From: Burkholderiaceae bacterium
Lineage (GTDB): Bacteria; Pseudomonadota; Gammaproteobacteria; Burkholderiales; Burkholderiaceae_C
Direction: 5' to 3'
Assembly (NCBI GenBank): GCA_023954035.1
Contig: JAMLIT010000018.1
Coordinates: 1-64,000, forward strand
Length of the DNA stretch: 64,000 nt
Shown one piece after another: positions 40,675-51,130 of the stretch (positions are counted from its first letter, which is position 1; every line of letters starts with the position of its first letter). The notes beneath the pieces were generated by a model. That model had not been told where the DNA came from, ran no database searches, and worked only from the letters and a program-made list of their open reading frames with translations. A program made the position numbers and the translations under genes.

Positions 40675-41223
40675 TCAGCAGCAGGCGCCGCCCGAACAGC
40701 TAGCACTCGCAGACTGCGGCTCCACAGTGGCCAGCGCCGCCCCGCCGCCCACGAGCGTGCCGATGCGATCCAGCTCGGCCTTGAGGCGGGCTGGATCGGT
40801 TTTCAAATCTTCCAGCGGCAAAACAAGAAACGCTTCGATGCGCGCGCGCAGCGTGCGGTAGGCGGCCAGAAAGGCGGCATCCATCTGTGCGTCGGTACCG
40901 GTGGCGTGTGCCGGGTCGTCCACACCCCAGTGCGCGCGCAGCACCGGCCCCAAATAGGCGGGGCAGGTTTCGCCGGCGGCGCTGGCGCACACGGTGACCA
41001 CCACGTCGGGGACCGCTGGCAAGTTGTCCCACGACTTGCTGTGGCAGCCTTGCGCCGCGATGCCTTCGCGCGCCAGCAAGGCCAGCGCGCGCGGATGCAC
41101 CTGTCCGGTGGGCTGGCTGCCGGCGCTCAGGGCGCGCCAGCCCGCCGGGGCCAGGTGGTTGAAGCAGGCCTCGGCAAGGATGGAGCGGCACGAGTTGCCG
41201 GTACAAAGGAACAGGACATTCAT
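40675..41223 (-). CDS. arsC: Arsenate reductase, low-MW phosphatase (thioredoxin-coupled) type, with Cys-rich tail
   Basis: 182 residues from the ATG at 41223; an upstream frame to 41241 is less likely. Reduces arsenate to arsenite for export. The N-terminal loop LFLCTGNSCRSILAEA is the CX5R catalytic P-loop; HSKSWDNL and VTVCASAAGETCP carry the redox-relay Cys. Longer than the usual ~130-140 residue enzyme: an extra helical region (FLVLPLEDLKTDPARLKAEL) and a C-terminal tail ASCSGGACC with three Cys. Second gene of the operon. Confidence 0.93.
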   Translation of the reverse strand: MNVLFLCTGNSCRSILAEACFNHLAPAGWRALSAGSQPTGQVHPRALALLAREGIAAQGCHSKSWDNLPAVPDVVVTVCASAAGETCPAYLGPVLRAHWGVDDPAHATGTDAQMDAAFLAAYRTLRARIEAFLVLPLEDLKTDPARLKAELDRIGTLVGGGAALATVEPQSASASCSGGACC

Positions 41224-41283
41224 GGCAGGCTTGGGAAGCAAAGAAACGGGGATGGCGTGGGCGCCGCAGGGCGGATCGGCTTC

Positions 41284-41640
41284 TCAATCCGTGCGGGCTG
41301 GCGTGCTGCCGCAGGCGAGGCATTCCGGCACGCCCAGCCCTTCGCACAGCGCCGGTTGGCCGGCGCAGCATTCGTCCGTCAGATAGGCGATCAGTTCGGC
41401 CATCAAGGCGATATTGGCCCGGTAGCGCTGGTAGCGTCCCTCCTGTGTTCCGGTCAGCAGACCGGCCTGCGTGAGCGCCTTCAGGTGGAACGACACATTG
41501 GTGGCGGGCAAGCCCAGCGCGGCCGCAATCTCGCCGGCCACCAGCCCCTGCGGGCCTTGTTTGACGAGCAAGCGAAAGACATCGAGCCGAACGCCCGAGG
41601 CCAAGGATTCAAAGACGGTGGTGGCGGTGGCTTGGTCCAT
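41284..41640 (-). CDS. arsR: ArsR-family metalloregulator
   Basis: 118 residues from the ATG at 41640; the frame to 41658 has only TTG and overlaps the operator. Winged-helix repressor that leaves DNA when it binds As(III). HTH around LPATNVSFHLKALTQAGL; the C-terminal part is Cys-rich (DECCAGQPALC and ECLACG), likely the inducer site, unlike the classic CVC in the recognition helix. First gene of arsR-arsC-arsA-acr3. A palindrome directly upstream is its probable operator, and transcription may start at the ATG. Confidence 0.93.
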   Translation of the reverse strand: MDQATATTVFESLASGVRLDVFRLLVKQGPQGLVAGEIAAALGLPATNVSFHLKALTQAGLLTGTQEGRYQRYRANIALMAELIAYLTDECCAGQPALCEGLGVPECLACGSTPARTD

Positions 41641-41676
41641 ATTGCAATTATTCAACAATCATTGAATGGTTGCAAT
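41641..41676 (-). promoter_or_regulatory. ArsR operator and leaderless ars promoter
   Basis: Imperfect palindrome: ATTGCAATTATTCAA (41641-41655) and TTGAATGGTTGCAAT (41662-41676) pair at 13 of 15 positions. On the - strand TTGCAA (41675-41670), 17 bases, then AATAAT (41652-41647) form a promoter whose expected start falls on or beside the arsR ATG. The repressor would thus cover the whole promoter. Assignment is inferred. Confidence 0.65.
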
Positions 41677-41704
41677 GACATCCAATCAGCGCGATCAACC
41701 GGAC

Positions 41705-41737
41705 ACAAGATAGCTATTACTTTAATAGCTATCTTGT
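41705..41737. repeat. Perfect 15-bp inverted repeat, 3-base loop
   Basis: ACAAGATAGCTATTA, CTT, then the exact complement. It forms the 5' part of the dispersed repeat copy at 41709-41778 and could act as a hairpin on either strand. It lies between the RNB gene and arsR, without a T tract on the - strand. Confidence 0.7.
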
Positions 41738-41778
41738 CTTTTCTATCAAGCGCTAGGGTTCGATTCTTATCGATTTTC
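41709..41778 (+). repeat. Dispersed ATAAGCGC repeat, copy 9
   Basis: TTTAATAGCTATCTTG, then TCAAGCGCTAGGG and the tail TTATCGATTTTC. The ATAGCT half has been extended into a perfect hairpin (41705-41737), unlike other copies. Confidence 0.65.
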
Positions 41779-41787
41779 CGCCATCAT

Positions 41788-43260
41788 TCAGAGCACCTGC
41801 TCGAAGTCGATGAAGCCGCGCTCCACATTGGTCTCCACCAGTTTGACGCGCAGTTTTTGCCCCACGTCCAGGTGGGTGCCTCCGCCCACCAGCATGCCTT
41901 CGGCCGGCGGCGCAAAGATGCGCACCCAAACGGCGCGGTCGCTGGCGCCAGTGACGACGGCATCAAACTTTTTGCCCACCATGCCTTGCAGGTACAGCGC
42001 GGCCTCTGATTTGCGCACGCTGCGCTCGACCTTTTGCGCCGCGTCTTCCTGCTGCGTGCAGTGCTCGGCCAGCGCTGACAGCTCCGCCGCGCCATAGGGC
42101 GAGCGTTCGCCCTGCAGCAGCGCCTTGACCATGCGCAGCGACACCAGGTCGGGGTAGCGGCGGTTGGGCGCGGTGGAATGCGTGTAGTCGCGCACGGCAA
42201 GACCAAAGTGGCCAATGGGCTCGCCCTTCGGGTGCTCGACCACGTACTCGCCCGAGCCCATGAGCTTGACGACGACCAGCGAGAGGTCGGGGAAACGCAG
42301 CGGGTCGGCCTTGCGCCGGCGCGCCAGAAAGGCTTCAAGTGCCAGCGAATCGGGCTCGGCCGGCAAACGCTCGCCGTACTTGGCGGCCACCTCCACAATG
42401 CGGTGCCAGCGCTCGGGCGAGCGCACCACGCGGCGCAGCGCGCTGGCTCCGTTCTGCGCCAGAAACTGCGCCGTGCAGGTGTTGGTGGCAATCATGAATT
42501 CTTCGATCAGCTGGCGTGCGCGGTTCTGCACCTGCTGGCGGATGTCCACCACGCGCTCGCCCTCAAACACCGCGCGTGGTTGGAAGGTTTCCAGCTCCAG
42601 CGAACCTTGCTCGCGCCGGCGCACGCGCATGCGCTGGGCCACGGCGTCCTGCGTGCGCAGCTGCTCGTCCATGCCGGGGACGGCACGCGCAGCTTCGGGC
42701 AAATCGCCTTCGCCTTCGATCCACGCAGCCACGGCGTCGTAAGCCAGCTTGGCCTGATTCAGAACGCGGGCGCGGTGCACCGTGCTGTGGGTGACTACGC
42801 CAGCCTTGTCCACCACCATCTCGGTGACGATGGCCAGGCGCTCCTGGCCGTCGTTGAGGGAAGTCAGGTCAGTAGAAAGACGCTCGGGCAGCATGGGGAA
42901 TATCCGCGCCGAGGTATAGACCGAAGTGGTGTTGGTGCGCGCGTGCACGTCGATGGCGGAGTTCTTTGTCACCAGCGCATCCACATCGGCCACGGCGACA
43001 AAAATCTTCACCGCGCCGCCGCCCATGGGCGCGCAGGCCGTGAGCTGGTCGAGGTCGAGCGAATCGTCGTTGTCGATGGACGACCAGGGCAGCGCGGTCA
43101 GGTCGCGGACCGTCGGGCCCTTGTCCTCGCCCGGACCCGTGAGCGCCGCAAGCTCCCGCAGCGCGCCTGCGGGGAACTCGGGCTCCAGGCCGCGCTCCTT
43201 CATGGCCTCGATGGCAATGCGGACCAGGTCGCTGCGGCGAAAGTTCTGTCGTTGGCTCAT
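41788..43260 (-). CDS. RNB-domain ribonuclease, paralogue 1
   Basis: 490 residues. RNase II/R-type catalytic domain with a C-terminal S1-like tail (MVGKKFDAVVTGASDRAVWVR). The N-terminal cold-shock domains of RNase II/R are missing: RNB begins by about residue 55. The active-site run is SIDNDDSLDLDQL: Asp63, Asp69 and Asp71 align with the catalytic Asp residues, but the next position, Asp in E. coli RNase II, is Gln72. IEEFMIATN, HSTAPNRRYPDL and the S/T-A-P-x-R-R-Y loop are typical. Degrades RNA 3' to 5' if active. Confidence 0.88.
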   Translation of the reverse strand: MSQRQNFRRSDLVRIAIEAMKERGLEPEFPAGALRELAALTGPGEDKGPTVRDLTALPWSSIDNDDSLDLDQLTACAPMGGGAVKIFVAVADVDALVTKNSAIDVHARTNTTSVYTSARIFPMLPERLSTDLTSLNDGQERLAIVTEMVVDKAGVVTHSTVHRARVLNQAKLAYDAVAAWIEGEGDLPEAARAVPGMDEQLRTQDAVAQRMRVRRREQGSLELETFQPRAVFEGERVVDIRQQVQNRARQLIEEFMIATNTCTAQFLAQNGASALRRVVRSPERWHRIVEVAAKYGERLPAEPDSLALEAFLARRRKADPLRFPDLSLVVVKLMGSGEYVVEHPKGEPIGHFGLAVRDYTHSTAPNRRYPDLVSLRMVKALLQGERSPYGAAELSALAEHCTQQEDAAQKVERSVRKSEAALYLQGMVGKKFDAVVTGASDRAVWVRIFAPPAEGMLVGGGTHLDVGQKLRVKLVETNVERGFIDFEQVL

Positions 43261-43281
43261 GGCCAGACTGTACGGCAGCCC

Positions 43282-44523
43282 TCAGTCCGCCAAGCGCGCT
43301 GCCGGGCGCACGCGCAGAAAAACGCCCATGGCCGCGACCGACAGCGCAGCCGCCAGGCCAAATGCCGCGCTGGGTGCCACCGTCCACAGCGCCCCGGCCA
43401 CAAGCGAGGCCGGCAGGTACAGCGAGCCGGCGACGAAGTTGTAGGCCCCCATGGCCGTGGCGCGGCGTTCGGGCTCGATGTCGGCAATGAAGGCCTTGCT
43501 CTGCGATTCTTCAATCGCGTAGAACACGCCGTAGATGCAGAACACCGCGACCATCTCCCAGCGCGTGCTGGCAAACACCATCCACAGGTTGAGGCCGGCA
43601 TAGGTGGCGTAGCCCAGCAGCACGATGCGGCTGCGCCCGACCCGGTCGCCCAGGTGGCCCACCAGCGGTGCAGCAACGACGCAGGTGGTGTTGAACAGAG
43701 CGTAGAGCAGCACCACGTCGGTCAGGCTGAAACCCACGTCGTGCGCGCGCACGAGGAAAAAACCCAGGCTGAAGTAGCCCAGCGCGAACACGCCCGCAGG
43801 CACCAGGAAGCGCTTGAAACCGGGGCTGAGCTGCTGCCAGTTCTGGCGCAGGCTCTCGCGGGGGTGCGGCTGGCCCGGCGCATTCGAGACAAGCATCAGG
43901 ACCAGCACGCCAAGCACGGCGGGCACCACCGCCACCAGAAACAGCAAGCTGTACGTGCTGGCCGACTCTCCCAGCCATTTCAGCAAACCATAGGCCACCA
44001 GCGGGCCCAGCACGGCGCCCGACTTGTCCAGCGCCTTGTGCACGCCCAGCGCGTAGCCGCGCTGCGCCTCGCCTGCCACCGACACCAGCCACGCGTCGCG
44101 CGGCGGCCCGCGAAAGCCCTTGCCCAGGCGCTCAAGCACACGGAACACCGCCAGCCCGGTGATGGACGAGGACACCAGCAGGATCAGCTTGGCCAGTGTG
44201 GAAAAGCCATAGCCTGCGGTAGCCAACCATTTGCGCTGGCCGCTGCGGTCCGACAGCCAGCCGGCGATGTAATTGAGCGACGACGAAGAAAAATCTGCCA
44301 GCCCTTCGATCAGCCCCAGCAGCGCACTTGACGCCCCGGCCACGGTGGTGAAGAACACCGCGAACACCGAGAAAATCATCTCCGAGCTCAAGTCGGTGAG
44401 AAAGCTCACCAGGCCGAGCTTGAGCACGTCGGGGTGCAGCTTGGCCCTGCGTGGGCCCCCGGCTCGGGGCGCGGCGGGGTCAGGCGCTGCGGGAGGCGGC
44501 GGAAGCGGTGGCTCTGGGTGCAT
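43282..44523 (-). CDS. Major facilitator superfamily transporter
   Basis: 413 residues with about twelve membrane helices after a Pro/Ala-rich N-tail. GWLSDRSGQRKWL (loop 2-3 motif A-like) and HLGDRVGRSRIVLLGY (the same motif in the second half) mark an MFS carrier. RVLERLGKGFRGPPRDAWL is shared by a group of uncharacterised bacterial MFS proteins. Substrate unknown. It sits between two RNB ribonuclease genes on the same strand. Confidence 0.88.
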   Translation of the reverse strand: MHPEPPLPPPPAAPDPAAPRAGGPRRAKLHPDVLKLGLVSFLTDLSSEMIFSVFAVFFTTVAGASSALLGLIEGLADFSSSSLNYIAGWLSDRSGQRKWLATAGYGFSTLAKLILLVSSSITGLAVFRVLERLGKGFRGPPRDAWLVSVAGEAQRGYALGVHKALDKSGAVLGPLVAYGLLKWLGESASTYSLLFLVAVVPAVLGVLVLMLVSNAPGQPHPRESLRQNWQQLSPGFKRFLVPAGVFALGYFSLGFFLVRAHDVGFSLTDVVLLYALFNTTCVVAAPLVGHLGDRVGRSRIVLLGYATYAGLNLWMVFASTRWEMVAVFCIYGVFYAIEESQSKAFIADIEPERRATAMGAYNFVAGSLYLPASLVAGALWTVAPSAAFGLAAALSVAAMGVFLRVRPAARLAD

Positions 44524-44560
44524 GTGTCTTGGGTGGCGCCCAGGGGCGGGAGAGGAATTT

Positions 44561-44628
44561 AACTATCGAAACAATAGCTGCTTGCGCATACTGCATAAGC
44601 GCTAGAGCCATTTTTCACCTAAACTTTT
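44561..44628 (+). repeat. Dispersed ATAAGCGC repeat, copy 10
   Basis: ACTATCGAAACAATAGCTG, CTTGCGCATACTGCATAAGC, GCTAGAGCC and tail CACCTAAACTTTTTC. Lies between the MFS gene and the second RNB gene. Confidence 0.85.
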
Positions 44629-44651
44629 TCTTGTCGATACCCCGCTCAGCG

Positions 44652-46202
44652 TCAAGGAACCGGCGCGAAGTCAATAAAGCCCTGGGCCACATCGGTGCTC
44701 AGCAGCCTGACGCGCAGCTTCTCGCCCACATCCAGCTGCGGCCCAGCGCCCTCCAGCTTGCCTTCGACCGGCGGCGCCAGGGTGCGAATCCAGGTCCCCC
44801 GGTTGTTCTTGCCGGTAACGATGGCGTCGAACTCCATGCCCACCTTGTCTTGCAGGAACAGCGCGGCCTCGGACTTGCGCAGGCTTCGCTCGACCTTTCT
44901 GGCAGCGCTTTCCTGGCGGTTGCAGTGCTCGGCCAGCGCCTGCAGCTCGGCCACGCTGTAGGGCGAAGGCTGGCCGGCGAGCGCGGCCTTGACCAGCCGG
45001 TGGCTGATCAGGTCGGGGTAGCGGCGGTTGGGCGCGGTGGAGTGCGCGTAGTCGCGGATCGCCAGGCCGAAGTGGCCATAGTCCTCGACCGCCACGGTTT
45101 TTGAGTGGTCAACGGGTGCGCCGGGCTGGGCATCCTCAATCACGTATTCGCCCGCGCCCATCAGCTGCACGATGGTGAGCGAGAGATCGGGAAAGCGCAG
45201 CGGGTCGGCGGCGCGGCGGCGCTCCAGGAACGCCTCCAGCGCTTTGGCGTCGGGCTCGGCCGGCAAGGTTTCGTCGTACTTCTTCGCCACCTCGACCACA
45301 CGGCTCCAACGCTCGGGCGAGCGCACCACGCGGCGCATGGCCAGGCCTCCGTGGCGCTCCAGATACTGGGCCGTGCAGATGTTGGTGGCGACCATGAATT
45401 CTTCAATCAGCTGGCGCGCGCGGTTGTGCTCGCGCTGGCGGATGGCGACGACCTGCTCGCCCTCCACCTCGGCGCGCGGCTCAAAAGTTTCGAACTGCAG
45501 CGCGCCCTGCGCCGTGCGGCGTGTGCGCAGCGCCTGGGCGGCGGCATCCTGGGCTCGCAACTGGGCGTCCATACCGGGCACGTCGCGCGCGGCGGCGGGC
45601 ATTTCACGGGTTCCGTCGAGCCAGGCGGCCAGGGAGTCGTAAGCGAGCTTGGCGTGGTTGCGCACCAGCGCGCGGCAGGTTTTGGAACTGCCCACCTGCC
45701 CGTCGGCGTCCACCTGCATCTCCGTGACGATGGCCAGACGGTCCTGGTGCGCGTTCAGCGATGTGAGGTCGGTGGAAAGCTGCTCGGGCAGCATGGGAAA
45801 CACACGCGCCGCCGTGTAGACGGAGGTGGTGTTGACCTGCGCGTGCAGGTCAATGGCCGAGCCTTTGTGCACCAGCGCATCCACATCGGCAATCGCGACC
45901 AGCAGGCGCCAGCCTTGCGCGGCTTGCTCGCACACGCTCAGCTGGTCCAGGTCTTCGGAATCGTCGTCGTCAATCGAGCACCAAAGCAGCGCGCGCATGT
46001 CCTTGATATCGGGGCCAGAGTCTTGCGCAGGCCCTGCAATGGATGCCAGCTCGGCCAGCGCAGCAGCAGAAAAATCGGGCGCCAGGCCATGCGCGGTCAA
46101 GGCCGCCACCGCCAGCTGAACCAGGTCGCTGCGGCGTGAAATCCCTGGGTGGCTCGCTGTGGCATCGGCCTGAACGGCTTCGGTTCTGGAGGGTTCGCTC
46201 AT
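44652..46202 (-). CDS. RNB-domain ribonuclease, paralogue 2
   Basis: 516 residues from the ATG at 46202 (frame open to 46223). A clear paralogue of the gene at 41788: shared runs include NTTSVYT, FPMLPE and LSTDLTSLN, and the same active-site pattern SIDDDDSEDLDQL (Asp78, Asp84, Asp86, Gln87). It differs by an insert before GHFGLAIRDYAHSTAPNRRYPDL (AQPGAPVDHSKTVAVEDY). It also lacks N-terminal cold-shock domains and has an S1-like tail. Two copies suggest an old tandem duplication with the MFS gene between; division of labour is unknown. Confidence 0.87.
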   Translation of the reverse strand: MSEPSRTEAVQADATASHPGISRRSDLVQLAVAALTAHGLAPDFSAAALAELASIAGPAQDSGPDIKDMRALLWCSIDDDDSEDLDQLSVCEQAAQGWRLLVAIADVDALVHKGSAIDLHAQVNTTSVYTAARVFPMLPEQLSTDLTSLNAHQDRLAIVTEMQVDADGQVGSSKTCRALVRNHAKLAYDSLAAWLDGTREMPAAARDVPGMDAQLRAQDAAAQALRTRRTAQGALQFETFEPRAEVEGEQVVAIRQREHNRARQLIEEFMVATNICTAQYLERHGGLAMRRVVRSPERWSRVVEVAKKYDETLPAEPDAKALEAFLERRRAADPLRFPDLSLTIVQLMGAGEYVIEDAQPGAPVDHSKTVAVEDYGHFGLAIRDYAHSTAPNRRYPDLISHRLVKAALAGQPSPYSVAELQALAEHCNRQESAARKVERSLRKSEAALFLQDKVGMEFDAIVTGKNNRGTWIRTLAPPVEGKLEGAGPQLDVGEKLRVRLLSTDVAQGFIDFAPVP

Positions 46203-46524
46203 GCCGCGATGGTAGAGCCTCAAGAGCCAGTCCTGTCCATGGGCTACCTGCCCAAGGCGCTCACCCGGCGCTCGGGCTCCAGGCTTGCTTTTGTCGATCG
46301 GCTCGGCACTTCGATGCTGGCTTTGGCGGGTATCCGGATGGCGATTGAATTACTATCAAAACAATAGCTTCTATCGCTTTACAGAAAAGCGCTAGAGCCA
46401 AATTTCAGCAAGAACATGTGCCAACGCAACAAGCCCGCCCAGGTGGCTGCCTAAACTGAAGCACGCAGCGCCCTCTGCCGCGCCCCATTGCGGCCACGCA
46501 GGCGCAGCTTCCCAAGAGACTCCC
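46203..46524. other. Intergenic region upstream of the P-type ATPase
   Basis: About 320 bases between divergent genes. Holds one dispersed repeat (46351-46408). A 72-codon + strand frame (46149-46367) overlaps the RNB gene start and is not convincing. Promoters for both flanking genes probably lie here but none was confidently read. Confidence 0.45.
46351..46408 (+). repeat. Dispersed ATAAGCGC repeat, copy 11
   Basis: TACTATCAAAACAATAGCTT, CTATCGCTTTACAGAAAAGC, GCTAGAGCC, tail AAATTTCAGC. Hairpin arms are CGCTTT/AAAGCG. Confidence 0.85.
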
Positions 46525-49245
<2,721 letters not shown>

Positions 49246-49283
49246 TGGCGTCCTGCCCTGCGGCAGCCAGCGGGCGTGGCCGA

Positions 49284-50249
49284 TCAGGCCCCGGCGTGAT
49301 TTCCAGGCGGCACGGGCACGTGGTCACCATCGGGCCGGTTGCTGGGGTCCACATGCGTCATGACGTTGAGCACGCGGTGGCGCTGCATGACGCGCTGGCG
49401 TGCAACCACCGCGATGTCGTGGCCGGCCTCGACGGTGAGCGTGGCCTTTACTTCAATGTGCGCGTCGACCACGATCATGTCGCCCATGCGGCGCGTGTGC
49501 ACATCGTGCACGCCCAGCACGCCAGGGGTGCCCAGCAGCGTAGCGCTTATCGCCTCCAGTTCATCGGCATCGACCGCACGGTCGGTCAAATCCTGCAAGG
49601 CGCTCCAGCCAAAGGTCCAGCCCATGCGCGCCACCATGAAGCCGACGATGAGCGCGGCAATCGGGTCGAGGATGGGGTAGCCCGCGAGGTTGCCGACGAT
49701 GCCCACGGCCACCACCAGGGACGAAGCGGCGTCCGAGCGCGCATGCCAGGCGTTGGCCACCAGCATGCTCGACTTGACGCGCCGCGCCACCGCCAGCATG
49801 TAGCGAAACAGCGACTCCTTGCCCACCAGTGCCAGCAGCGCCACGCCCAGCGCAGCGGGATGCACTTCGGGAATGTTGGCCGGATTTTGCAGTTTCATTG
49901 CGCCGGCCCACAGCATGCTGGCGCCCACGCCCAGCAGCAGCAGACCGAGCACCAGCGAGGCTGCCGTCTCGAAGCGGTGGTGGCCGTAGGGATGCTCGAC
50001 GTCGGGCGCCTTCTGGGCGTGGTGGTTGGCAAACAACACCACAAAGTCGGACACCAGGTCGGACAGCGTGTGGACGCCGTCGGCCACCAAAGCCTGCGAT
50101 TTGGCCCACACGCCCACCACAACCTGCACCACCGCCAGGACCAGGTTGACCACCACGCTCACCCAGGTGCTGCGGGACGCCGCAGCAGCGCGCTCGGCGA
50201 CGCTGTGGCCGGAATCCCGCGAATCGGAAGCAATGGAATCAGGCGGCAT
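49284..50249 (-). CDS. Cation diffusion facilitator (CDF) family transporter
   Basis: 321 residues from the ATG at 50249; the open frame to 50294 lacks support. Six membrane helices and a C-terminal metallochaperone-like domain (HDVHTRRMGDMIVVDAHIEV). Transport-site residues are in ALVADGVHTLSDLVSD (helix 2, Asp-x-x-x-x-x-x-Asp region) and NAWHARSDAASSLVV (helix 5, HxxxD). Exports a divalent metal such as Zn, Fe, Co or Mn against protons; the metal is not certain. Convergent with the P-type ATPase gene, suggesting a metal/cation homeostasis patch. Confidence 0.92.
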   Translation of the reverse strand: MPPDSIASDSRDSGHSVAERAAAASRSTWVSVVVNLVLAVVQVVVGVWAKSQALVADGVHTLSDLVSDFVVLFANHHAQKAPDVEHPYGHHRFETAASLVLGLLLLGVGASMLWAGAMKLQNPANIPEVHPAALGVALLALVGKESLFRYMLAVARRVKSSMLVANAWHARSDAASSLVVAVGIVGNLAGYPILDPIAALIVGFMVARMGWTFGWSALQDLTDRAVDADELEAISATLLGTPGVLGVHDVHTRRMGDMIVVDAHIEVKATLTVEAGHDIAVVARQRVMQRHRVLNVMTHVDPSNRPDGDHVPVPPGNHAGA

Positions 50250-50325
50250 GAAACACCCGGAGAAGGCAAAAACGGCGAAGACAGTCCGAGACAAGCTTAC
50301 CCCGAGTACCAGGGCCCGTCGGGCA

Positions 50326-50376
50326 CTACAATAATAATAGCTGTAAAGTTAATTCCAATAAGCCTAAAAGGCATAT
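50326..50376 (+). repeat. Possible degenerate dispersed repeat, copy 13
   Basis: ACAATAATAATAGCTGTAAA, then CCAATAAGCCTAAAAGGC. The AATAGCTG and AATAAG pieces stand in the usual order and spacing, but the GCGC core is lost. Confidence 0.35.
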
Positions 50377-50524
50377 TTCCTTGTTTTCTGGCTTGGGCCG
50401 TGGACATGGCAGGTTCCGCCGCTCCTGCCCATTCCCGACGGCGCATGCCAGCGCCCGCCTACACGCTGCGCCGCACACTGTGCCTATAGTGACGACCGCA
50501 CTGTCGATGAAAAAGGATTTGCCC

Positions 50525-51106
50525 ATGACTGCGCGACGCAACGCCGCCCCGTCCCGCCACCGCAACTGGCCGATCGCCCTGGCCGGCGCTGCCGCGCTGG
50601 CCACCGTGCTCGCGCTGTCTGGCTGCGCCGTGCGTCCGCCAGCGGGCGTGCAGGCCGTAGAGAACTTTGACCTGCAGCGCTACAGCGGACGCTGGCTGGA
50701 ACTGGCACGCATCGATCACCGCTTTGAGCGCGGACTGGTGCAGACCAGCGCGCAATACAGCCGCAATGCAGACGGAACGGTCCAGGTGATCAATCGCGGA
50801 TACGACCCCAGGAAGAAGGAATGGCGCGAATCCGTGGGCAAGGCCCGTTTCGTCGGAGCGCCCACCACCGCGGCGCTGAAGGTGTCGTTCTTCGGACCCT
50901 TTTACGGCGGCTACAACGTGGTGGCGCTGGACCCGAACTACCAATGGGCCATGGTGGTGGGCTCGGACCTGGACTACTTTTGGATCTTGTCACGCACCCC
51001 TAGCCTGCCGCCCGGCGTGCGCAACCGCTTGCTGGCCAAGGCGCGCGCCCTGGGGGTGGACATCGACAAAGTGCTTTGGGTGGACCAGGGCAAGGACGGC
51101 AGCTAA
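50525..51106 (+). CDS. blc: Bacterial lipocalin (Blc-like) lipoprotein
   Basis: 193 residues from ATG 50525, with AAGGATT upstream (ATG 50507 is an alternative). Signal peptide with lipobox ALSGC, so a membrane-anchored lipoprotein. Lipocalin motif FDLQRYSGRWLELARIDHRFE (G-x-W), then NRGYDPRKKEWRESVGKARF, PFYGGYNVVALDPNYQWAMV and ILSRTPSLPPGVRNRLL near the C-terminus, typical of Blc. Binds lipids or lysophospholipids in the envelope. Convergent with the ABC transporter cluster. Confidence 0.92.
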   Translation: MTARRNAAPSRHRNWPIALAGAAALATVLALSGCAVRPPAGVQAVENFDLQRYSGRWLELARIDHRFERGLVQTSAQYSRNADGTVQVINRGYDPRKKEWRESVGKARFVGAPTTAALKVSFFGPFYGGYNVVALDPNYQWAMVVGSDLDYFWILSRTPSLPPGVRNRLLAKARALGVDIDKVLWVDQGKDGS

Positions 51107-51130
51107 AGCCGATACCTGCACATCCCAGGC

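Noticed and set aside
40428-40706. Possible arsD between arsC and arsA
   Set aside because: The - strand frame lacks vicinal Cys pairs and overlaps arsA in another frame; no ArsD motif is visible.
38887-42009. 1040-codon + strand frame antisense to arsA/arsC/arsR
   Set aside because: It is the complement of several well-supported genes in GC-rich DNA, where long antisense frames are common. It has no family motif and no ribosome-binding site.
42178-44331. 717-codon + strand frame antisense to the RNB and MFS genes
   Set aside because: Low-complexity His/Gln/Arg/Ala-rich translation, as expected from the reverse complement of GC-rich genes.
46149-46367. 72-codon + strand frame upstream of the P-type ATPase gene
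   Set aside because: Overlaps the start of the RNB gene and a dispersed repeat, with no ribosome-binding site or recognisable domain.
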